Shown here piece after piece: positions 57,792-64,000 of a stretch of DNA of 64,000 nt. The stretch covers positions 372,001 through 436,000 of the forward strand of contig NZ_JFZG01000006.1 of the NCBI RefSeq assembly GCF_000607165.1, written 5' to 3'. The translations under genes and the position numbers were made by a program. How positions within the stretch are numbered: the stretch's first letter is position 1; every line of letters starts with the position of its first letter. The notes beneath the pieces are model-generated. The model was given only the letters and a program-made list of their open reading frames with translations, ran no database searches and was not told the DNA's origin. The DNA comes from Ralstonia pickettii (GTDB taxonomy: Bacteria; Pseudomonadota; Gammaproteobacteria; Burkholderiales; Burkholderiaceae).

Positions 57792-58907
57792 TCAATGTGC
57801 CGAGGGATAGGACCCCAACACTTTGAAATACGCCGCGTCGTGACGCAGCTTTTCCAGCGCGCGCGCCACCTGCGGGTCACGCTGATGGCCTTCTACGTCG
57901 ACGTAGAAGTAGTACTCCCACGCGCCGCTGCGCGCCGGACGCGACTCGAAGCGGCACATCGACACGCCGTTCTCTGCCAACGGCGCCAGCAACTTGTAGA
58001 CAGCGCCGGCCTCGTTCGGCACTGACAGGATCAACGATGTCTGATCGCGTCCGCTCGGCTCCGTCTCGTAGTTGCCGATCACGACAAAGCGCGTGCGGTT
58101 GTGCGGATCGTCTTCTACGTTGGCACGCACCACGTGTAGGCCGTAGCGGTTGGCCGCCTGCACGCTTGCCAGCGCCGCAACGGTTTCGTCCTCGCCAGCC
58201 ATGCGCGCTGCCTCAGCGTTGCTCGACACAGCCTCGCGGGGCAAATTCGGATAGTTCGTGTTCAACCACCGTTGGCACTGGGCCAGCGCCTGCGCATGCG
58301 CACGCACCACCTTCACCTGCGACATGTCGCCCGTCTTGTGCAGCAAGTTATGGTGCACCCGCAGCGCGATCTCGCCGCTGATCTTCAGCGACGTCTGCAA
58401 GAACAGATCGAGCGTGCGCGACACCACGCCTTCCGTCGAATTCTCGACCGGCACCACACCGCAATCGACCGTGCCGGACTCCGCCGCACGAAACACCTCG
58501 TCGATGCTCGGGCACGGCATCGGCTGGATCTCGTGGCCGAAATGCGCGATCACCGCCTGCTCCGAGAACGTGCCCGCCGGGCCGAGGTAGCCGATGCGCA
58601 GGGCCTGTTCCAGACCACGGCAGGCGGACATCACCTCGCGCCAGATGGCGGCGATGCTCTCGTCGTGCAGGGGCCCTTGGTTGCCTGACTGCATCTTGCG
58701 GATGACCTGCAGCTCGCGGTCCGGCCGGAACGCCGGTGACGAATAGCGCTTCTTCACCTCGCCCACTGCCTGCGCCACCTTGGCACGGTCGGAGAGCAGC
58801 GTAAGCAGCTGGTTGTCAATTGCGTCGATCTGCGTGCGCAACGGCGCAAGCTCCGCCGCCAATGCGGCGTCCTTGTTTTGCTTCGTATCGTCTGACTGAC
58901 TGGTCAT
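57792..58907 (-). CDS. pheA: Chorismate mutase / prephenate dehydratase (P-protein)
   Basis: Bifunctional enzyme of phenylalanine synthesis. The ATG at 58905-58907 gives 371 residues: chorismate mutase AroQ domain (about 20-110, LRTQIDAIDNQLLTLLSDRA and REVMSACRGLEQ), prephenate dehydratase (about 112-285, LGPAGTFSEQAVIAHFG, CGVVPVENSTEGVVSRTLDL, NRTRFVVIG with the catalytic Thr) and a C-terminal ACT domain (about 295-365, TSLILSVPNEAGAVYKLLAP, CRFESRPARSGAWEYYF) for feedback by phenylalanine. It lies 87 nt after serC. Confidence 0.96.
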   Translation of the reverse strand: MTSQSDDTKQNKDAALAAELAPLRTQIDAIDNQLLTLLSDRAKVAQAVGEVKKRYSSPAFRPDRELQVIRKMQSGNQGPLHDESIAAIWREVMSACRGLEQALRIGYLGPAGTFSEQAVIAHFGHEIQPMPCPSIDEVFRAAESGTVDCGVVPVENSTEGVVSRTLDLFLQTSLKISGEIALRVHHNLLHKTGDMSQVKVVRAHAQALAQCQRWLNTNYPNLPREAVSSNAEAARMAGEDETVAALASVQAANRYGLHVVRANVEDDPHNRTRFVVIGNYETEPSGRDQTSLILSVPNEAGAVYKLLAPLAENGVSMCRFESRPARSGAWEYYFYVDVEGHQRDPQVARALEKLRHDAAYFKVLGSYPSAH

Positions 58908-58994
58908 TGTAGGAATCTGGTTCGGCAACGGATTGCAAATTGCCGCGCGAAGCGGGCGCTTCGCGCAATGTTCTGCCGTGATTGAGAGTCAGCC

Positions 58995-60131
58995 TTACGC
59001 AGACACTCGTTCAAACTCACGCATGAAGTCGACCAGCGCCTCTACGCCTTCCAGCGGCATCGCGTTGTAGATGCTTGCCCGCATGCCGCCCACGGACTTG
59101 TGGCCCTTGAGCTGCACCAACCCGCGCTCGCGCGCCTGCGTGAGGAACGCCTCGTTGCGCGACTCGTCGTTGAGGAAGAACGGCACGTTCATGCGCGAAC
59201 GGCACGTCGGATGGATTTCGTTGCGGTAGAAGCTGCTGGCGTCGATGAAGTCGTACAGCATCTTCGACTTGATGATGTTGCGCGTCTCCAGCGCCTCAAC
59301 CCCGCCCTGGCGCTTGATCCACTGGAACACGAGCCCCGCGATGTAGATGGCGTAAGTGGGCGGCGTGTTGTACATCGAGCCGTTCTCGGCCACGAGGCGC
59401 CAATTGAATGCCGAGGGGCACAGCGGGTGGGCGTGCCCCAGAAGATCCTTGCGGACGATGGCAATCGTCAGGCCGGCAGGGCCGATGTTTTTCTGCGCGC
59501 CGCCGTACAGGACCTGATAGCCGCTCCAGTCGATCGGCCGCGAGAGGATGTGGCTCGACACGTCGGACACCACCACACGCCCGTGCGCCTGACCGACGTC
59601 TGGCGTCTCCTGATATTCAACGCCAACAATGGTTTCGTTCGTGCACAGGTGCACGTAGGCCGCGTCCGACGACAACTTCCAGCTCGATACATCCGGGATC
59701 TTGTGGAAGCGCTCGGCCTCGCTGGTGGCAGCGATGTTCACCTCGCCATACTTGCGCGCTTCTTGCTGTGATTTGACCGACCACGTGCCGGTGACGACGT
59801 AGTCAGCCTTCGGCGCATCCGCCGACAGCCGACGCATGAGGTTCAGCGGCACGATGGCGTTTTCGGCGATGGCGCCGCCTTGCAGGAAGAGGATTTCGTA
59901 GTTGTCCGGCACCGCAAGCAACTGCCGCAAATCGCCAAACGCGGCTGCCAGGATGCTTTCAAATTCCCGGCCGCGATGGCTCATTTCCATCACGCTCATG
60001 CCGCTGCCGTGCCAGGAAACCATCTCCTCTTTCGCCTGTTCCAGCACCTCGAGCGGCAACACCGCCGGACCTGCCGAAAAGTTGTACACGCGCGCCTGGC
60101 TGGCTTGAAGGGCTCGATCCGCTTGGTTCAT
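58995..60131 (-). CDS. serC: Phosphoserine aminotransferase
   Basis: PLP enzyme for serine and pyridoxal phosphate synthesis. The ATG at 60129-60131 ([20 protein letters not shown]) gives 378 residues, slightly longer than E. coli. Motifs: [54 protein letters not shown], the PLP lysine in [19 protein letters not shown], and [20 protein letters not shown]. No ribosome site is visible, and a terminator-type hairpin ends 22 nt upstream of the start codon. Confidence 0.95.
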   Translation of the reverse strand: MNQADRALQASQARVYNFSAGPAVLPLEVLEQAKEEMVSWHGSGMSVMEMSHRGREFESILAAAFGDLRQLLAVPDNYEILFLQGGAIAENAIVPLNLMRRLSADAPKADYVVTGTWSVKSQQEARKYGEVNIAATSEAERFHKIPDVSSWKLSSDAAYVHLCTNETIVGVEYQETPDVGQAHGRVVVSDVSSHILSRPIDWSGYQVLYGGAQKNIGPAGLTIAIVRKDLLGHAHPLCPSAFNWRLVAENGSMYNTPPTYAIYIAGLVFQWIKRQGGVEALETRNIIKSKMLYDFIDASSFYRNEIHPTCRSRMNVPFFLNDESRNEAFLTQARERGLVQLKGHKSVGGMRASIYNAMPLEGVEALVDFMREFERVSA

Positions 60132-60143
60132 AGGGCGAAGGGC

Positions 60144-60184
60144 AAAAGAAAAATGGCTGTCTGGGCGCAAACCCAAACAGCCAT
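60144..60184 (-). terminator. Terminator-like hairpin directly before serC
   Basis: ATGGCTGT / ACAGCCAT, a perfect 8-bp stem with an inner TGGG/CCCA stem; on the minus strand it is followed by TTTTTCTTTT and then the serC ATG at 60131. It follows the DUF2059 gene by 60 nt and may end that transcript, attenuate serC, or both. Confidence 0.75.
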
Positions 60185-60244
60185 TATCTACCAACTGGCA
60201 GGGCGACGGGGATTGCGCCCCGATCGTCCGCCTATGCCGGCTAA

Positions 60245-60805
60245 TTACTTCGCAGCGGCGGCAACTTCCTTGTCAGCCATGTCGCGCATCTTCTTGCCGA
60301 CTTGCGGACCGTACTTCTGCATCACGTTGCCCCACACTTCCTGCATGGCCTTGCCTTGGTTGGCCATGAACTTCTGGCCGCTCGGCGTCTTCAGGAATGT
60401 GGTCAAATCTTTGATTTCCTGGGTCGAGTAGTACTTGCCCAGCGAGTCATAGTGGGCTTGCAGAGCGTCCTTGCGGAAGGCTTCCGTGTCGAAATCCTTG
60501 CCAGCACCGTCGGTCATGCGCTGCACGGCGCCGTTCTTCTTCAGCTTGTCGACAGCAGCTTGCTTCTGCTTGTCGTTCAGAGTCTTGTTCTCGACCAGCG
60601 CCTGCTCCAGCACTAGCGGGGCTTCCTGCTTAGCGCCATTGGCCAACACTTCACCCTGACCCTTGATGGCTGCATCAACGTTCATCGTCGTCAGCAGATC
60701 TTTGATGGCAGCCGTCTTGTCCGCGTCGCCAGCCTGCGCGAACGCAAACAGCGGAGCGAAACCGGCCACTACGATCAGATGTTTGAGTTTGAGACTCTTG
60801 TGCAT
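60245..60805 (-). CDS. Exported DUF2059 protein
   Basis: A 186-residue periplasmic protein. The signal peptide is [24 protein letters not shown]; the mature part is almost entirely helical, with [20 protein letters not shown] and [20 protein letters not shown], the DUF2059 hallmark. A GGGAG ribosome site precedes the ATG at 60803-60805. Its function is unknown. Located between gyrA and serC on the same strand. Confidence 0.87.
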   Translation of the reverse strand: MHKSLKLKHLIVVAGFAPLFAFAQAGDADKTAAIKDLLTTMNVDAAIKGQGEVLANGAKQEAPLVLEQALVENKTLNDKQKQAAVDKLKKNGAVQRMTDGAGKDFDTEAFRKDALQAHYDSLGKYYSTQEIKDLTTFLKTPSGQKFMANQGKAMQEVWGNVMQKYGPQVGKKMRDMADKEVAAAAK

Positions 60806-60933
60806 TGTTGCTCCCTTGAGATAAGCGTTGCGTTTAGGCCGGGCGTGTGACGCAAAAGTTCCAAGCCCTTGCCGCGCACAGGTCCGGCATCATGACAGAA
60901 CTGCGCCTAACGGCAAGCAAAAGATGTTTCTAA

Positions 60934-63603
60934 TTATGTCTCGCTGCTGTCATCCACCTGTGCATCGGCACCCGGGGCGGCATCCGCCGCATCGGCACCC
61001 TCAACACCGTCCGCACCTTCAGCATCGGACTCCATCACGCGTTGCAGCCCGGACAGCTTGTTGCCCTCACCCACCGAGATGAGCGTGACGCCCTGCGTGG
61101 CACGACCCATTTCACGGATCTCGTCCACCCGTGTGCGGATCAGCACGCCGCCCGTCGTGATCAGCATGATCTCGTCTTCAGGCGCCACCAGCGCGGCGGC
61201 CACCACCTTGCCGTTACGCTCGGAGGTCTGGATGGCGATCATGCCCTTCGTCCCGCGGCCATGTCGCGTGTATTCCGAGATCGGCGTGCGCTTACCGTAG
61301 CCGTTCTCGGTGGCGGTCAGCACGCTGCCAGCGCCCGACTGGGCACCGTCGCCTTCGGTTTCCGCTGGCGCGACCAGCATGGCAATCACTTGCTGGCTCT
61401 CTTCCAAGTTCATACCGCGAACGCCGCGCGCCTGACGACCCATCGGCCGCACGTCGTTCTCATCGAAACGCACCGCCTTGCCAGCGTCGGAGAACAGCAT
61501 CACGTCATGCTGACCATCGGTAATGTCCGCGCCGATCAGGAAATCGCCCTCGTCCAGGTCCACCGCGATGATGCCGGCCTTGCGCGGGTTCGAGAATTCC
61601 GTCAACGCTGTCTTCTTGACCGTCCCCTTGGAGGTGGCCATGAACACAAAGTGCTGCTCGTCGAACTGCTTGACCGGCAGGATCACGTTGATCTTCTCGC
61701 CCGGTGACAGCGGGAACATATTGACGATCGGACGACCGCGCGAGTTACGGCTGCCTTGCGGCACCTCCCAGACCTTCAGCCAGTACAGACGGCCGCGATT
61801 CGAGAAGCAAAGGATGTAGTCATGCGTGTTGGCAACAAATAGCGTGTCGATCCAGTCGTCTTCCTTCGTCGCAGCAGCTTGCTTGCCGCGGCCGCCACGC
61901 TTCTGCGCACGGTATTCGGAAATCGGCTGGCTCTTCATATAGCCGCTGTGTGACAACGTCACCACCAGATCCTGCGGCGTAATGAGGTCTTCTGTATCCA
62001 ACTCGGTCGCATTGTGCTCGATTTGCGAGCGACGCTCATCGCCAAATTCCGCGCGGATCGCGGTAAGTTCATCGACGATGATGGCGGTAATGCGTTCCGG
62101 CCGCGCCAGGATGTCCAGCAGATCGGCGATCTGCGCCATCACTTCGCGGTATTCCTGAACGATCTTGTCCTGCTCCAGTCCGGTGAGGCGCTGCAGGCGC
62201 ATCTGCAGGATTTCCTGCGCTTGCGTATCCGACAGCTTGTACAGGCCGTCGCCTTGCATACCGAATGCAGGCAGCAGGCCTTCCGGACGGTAGGCGCCAC
62301 CGCCGCCTGAGGTTTCACTCTCGGCGCGAACGAGCATGTCGCGCACCAAGCCCGAATCCCAGCTGCGGGTCATCAACTCAGCCTTGGCAACCGGGGGGGT
62401 CGGAGCTGCCTTGATGATGGCGATGAATTCGTCGATGTTGGCGAGTGCAACGGCCAGACCTTCCAGGATGTGACCACGCTCGCGCGCCTTGCGCAGGTCA
62501 AATACCGTGCGACGCGTCACCACCTCGCGGCGGTGCAGCAGGAAGCACTCGAGCATCTGACGCAGGTTCAGCAGACGCGGCTGGCCGTCGACCAGCGCGA
62601 CCATGTTCATACCGAACGTGTCCTGCAGCTGCGTATTCTTATAGAGGTTGTTGAGCACAACCTCCGGCACTTCGCCGCGCTTGAGTTCGATCACCACGCG
62701 CATACCAGACTTGTCCGACTCGTCGCGAATATCGGAAATGCCTTCGATGCGCTTTTCGGTGACCAGCTCGGCGATACGCTCGAGCAGCGTACGCTTGTTA
62801 ACTTGATAGGGCAGTTCATCGACGATGATCGCCTGGCGTTGGCCCCGATCGATATCCTCGAAGTGCGTCTTGGCACGCATCACCACGCGCCCGCGGCCGG
62901 TGCGATAGCCTTCACGCACACCCGAAATGCCGTAGATGATGCCGGCCGTCGGGAAATCCGGCGCCGGGATCAGCTCAATCAGTTCATCGACCGTCGCTTC
63001 CGGGTTGCGCAACAAATGCAGGCAGCCATCAACGACTTCATTCAGGTTGTGCGGCGGAATGTTCGTCGCCATACCCACCGCGATCCCGGACGACCCATTG
63101 ATCAGCAAGTTGGGAATGCGGGCCGGCAGGACAGACGGTTCAGTTTCGGAACCGTCGTAGTTTGGCTCGAAATTGACCGTTTCCTTGTCGAGGTCGGCCA
63201 GCAGTTCGTGGGCGATCTTCGACAGGCGGATTTCGGTGTAACGCATCGCCGCGGCATTGTCGCCATCGACCGAGCCGAAGTTGCCCTGGCCGTCGACCAG
63301 CATGTAGCGCAGAGAGAAGTTCTGCGCCATCCGCACAATGGTGTCGTATACAGCAGTGTCGCCGTGAGGGTGATACTTACCAATCACATCCCCGACGATA
63401 CGGGCAGACTTCTTATAGGGGCGATTCCAGTCGTTGTTCAGCTCGTGCATCGAGTACAACGCACGACGATGCACCGGCTTGAGACCATCCCGCACATCTG
63501 GAAGGGCGCGGCCCACGATCACGCTCATGGCGTAAGCGAGGTACGAGCTGCGCATTTCTTCTTCGAGCGATACCGGGAGTGTCTCTTTGGCGAATTGATC
63601 CAT
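60934..63603 (-). CDS. gyrA: DNA gyrase subunit A
   Basis: Breakage-reunion subunit of gyrase. The ATG at 63601-63603 ([20 protein letters not shown]) gives 889 residues. Numbering matches E. coli over the N-terminus: the catalytic tyrosine is Y122 in [11 protein letters not shown]. The quinolone-determining region reads [18 protein letters not shown], with Thr at 83 and Asp at 87; Thr83 is usual in related genera. The C-terminal domain has six beta-pinwheel blades, including the GyrA box QRRGGRGK-type [12 protein letters not shown], and an acidic end. A candidate promoter lies at 63709-63736. Confidence 0.97.
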   Translation of the reverse strand: MDQFAKETLPVSLEEEMRSSYLAYAMSVIVGRALPDVRDGLKPVHRRALYSMHELNNDWNRPYKKSARIVGDVIGKYHPHGDTAVYDTIVRMAQNFSLRYMLVDGQGNFGSVDGDNAAAMRYTEIRLSKIAHELLADLDKETVNFEPNYDGSETEPSVLPARIPNLLINGSSGIAVGMATNIPPHNLNEVVDGCLHLLRNPEATVDELIELIPAPDFPTAGIIYGISGVREGYRTGRGRVVMRAKTHFEDIDRGQRQAIIVDELPYQVNKRTLLERIAELVTEKRIEGISDIRDESDKSGMRVVIELKRGEVPEVVLNNLYKNTQLQDTFGMNMVALVDGQPRLLNLRQMLECFLLHRREVVTRRTVFDLRKARERGHILEGLAVALANIDEFIAIIKAAPTPPVAKAELMTRSWDSGLVRDMLVRAESETSGGGGAYRPEGLLPAFGMQGDGLYKLSDTQAQEILQMRLQRLTGLEQDKIVQEYREVMAQIADLLDILARPERITAIIVDELTAIRAEFGDERRSQIEHNATELDTEDLITPQDLVVTLSHSGYMKSQPISEYRAQKRGGRGKQAAATKEDDWIDTLFVANTHDYILCFSNRGRLYWLKVWEVPQGSRNSRGRPIVNMFPLSPGEKINVILPVKQFDEQHFVFMATSKGTVKKTALTEFSNPRKAGIIAVDLDEGDFLIGADITDGQHDVMLFSDAGKAVRFDENDVRPMGRQARGVRGMNLEESQQVIAMLVAPAETEGDGAQSGAGSVLTATENGYGKRTPISEYTRHGRGTKGMIAIQTSERNGKVVAAALVAPEDEIMLITTGGVLIRTRVDEIREMGRATQGVTLISVGEGNKLSGLQRVMESDAEGADGVEGADAADAAPGADAQVDDSSET

Positions 63604-64000
63604 TGGGCGAACGGTGAGAGGTCCCCTAGTGAGCACAGTGGTGCCCACAGCGGGACGCTGCGGTTGCGCGAATAACAGAACATTTTACCATGCCGCAAGC
63701 CCCTCCCCCTCATACGCGCGAGCGACGCATCGTCAACCCCGGGCACGTTCCCTGCGAGGGAGGACAAAACCGGCGAGCCAGTCCCCATAAGGGTTTGCGA
63801 GCCATTTCCTGCCTTGTTGCGTACACACCACAAGGCCGTGGTGCCCCGTTCGAATCGCTTATATTTGCTTTTTAGGAGTGCGTGCTTGTGGCACAATCCC
63901 CCAGCGAAGAGGCAGACATTGTTCGAAGTGGAGCCTTCACCACACCGAGAATGTTATACTCCGAAGAATGTATGACTTGTTTTCGTCCCATCTGCTCGCA
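63604..64000. other. Region upstream of gyrA, no gene seen
   Basis: No coding region with convincing composition in either direction. It holds the gyrA promoter and leader. The right part (63840-63960) is AT-richer, with plus-strand TATATT and TATACT hexamers and no matched -35, which might drive a gene beyond the window end. Confidence 0.4.
63709..63736 (-). promoter_or_regulatory. Candidate gyrA promoter
   Basis: On the minus strand TTGACG (63731-63736), a 16-nt spacer and TATGAG (63709-63714), giving a leader of about 100 nt before the gyrA ATG. The -10 is only four of six to consensus. Confidence 0.45.

Noticed and set aside
63340-63380. Thr83 in GyrA as a quinolone-resistance mutation
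   Set aside because: Thr at this position is usual in Burkholderia and related genera; Asp87 is intact, so no resistance claim is made.

Overview
The window is high-GC chromosomal DNA from a betaproteobacterium of the family Burkholderiaceae. The gene order gyrA - serC - pheA - hisC - tyrA - aroA - cmk - rpsA - ihfB - lapA - lapB - ugd - hldE - hldD and the protein sequences fit Ralstonia best; I cannot fix the species. Nearly every base is in a housekeeping gene, and I see no transposase, integrase, phage gene, CRISPR array or rRNA operon. This reads as stable core chromosome.

Layout. 0-5.4 kb (minus): parE, a lytic transglycosylase and parC (cut by the window start), then the ABC-F ATPase uup. 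5.5-9.3 kb: a small membrane protein, a candidate small RNA, a GltI-type binding protein, a Kdo hydroxylase, tRNA-Arg(CCT) and small unknown genes. 9.3-11.7 kb: an rhlE-type RNA helicase behind a ~360-nt leader. 11.8-14.2 kb (minus): an egtD-like histidine methyltransferase followed by an EgtB/SenA-like protein that lacks two of three expected iron ligands. 14.5-15.4 kb: a yybP-ykoY manganese riboswitch in front of terC. 15.4-25.8 kb: a threonine dehydratase-like enzyme, thyA-folA, pmbA, darP-mog, orn, a Ste24-type protease with rsgA, a CobD/CbiB-like protein and a Nudix CoA pyrophosphatase. 25.9-28.2 kb (minus): the ribosomal operon rpsP-rimM-trmD-rplS. 28.3-35.7 kb: a frameshifted PQQ-type sugar dehydrogenase, small exported or membrane proteins, a radical SAM protein, a Tat-exported PhoD phosphatase, and the divergent lrp-type regulator / dadA pair. 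35.8-39.5 kb (minus): a large acyl-CoA dehydrogenase and etfB-etfA. 39.6-42.3 kb (minus): metN-metI-metQ. 42.3-46 kb: a histone-deacetylase-family protein, mltB, cysM and a ComEA-like protein. 46-51.2 kb (minus): the LPS cluster lapA-lapB-ugd-hldE-hldD. 51.2-63.6 kb (minus): ihfB, rpsA, cmk, aroA, tyrA, hisC, pheA, serC, a DUF2059 protein and gyrA.

Functional themes. Both type II topoisomerases are present (parE/parC at one end, gyrA at the other). Aromatic, histidine and serine synthesis genes are chained to cmk-rpsA-ihfB. Envelope functions recur: LPS core sugars, LPS assembly control, Kdo hydroxylation and three peptidoglycan or quality-control enzymes. EtfAB would pass electrons from the neighbouring acyl-CoA dehydrogenase.

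Points most worth a second look: the EgtB/SenA-like protein with altered metal ligands beside an intact EgtD; the three-hairpin small RNA candidate at 5.8 kb; terminator-type hairpins placed just before the metN and serC start codons; the frameshift in the PQQ-type dehydrogenase; the long rhlE leader; and the 46-residue tail on IHF-beta.
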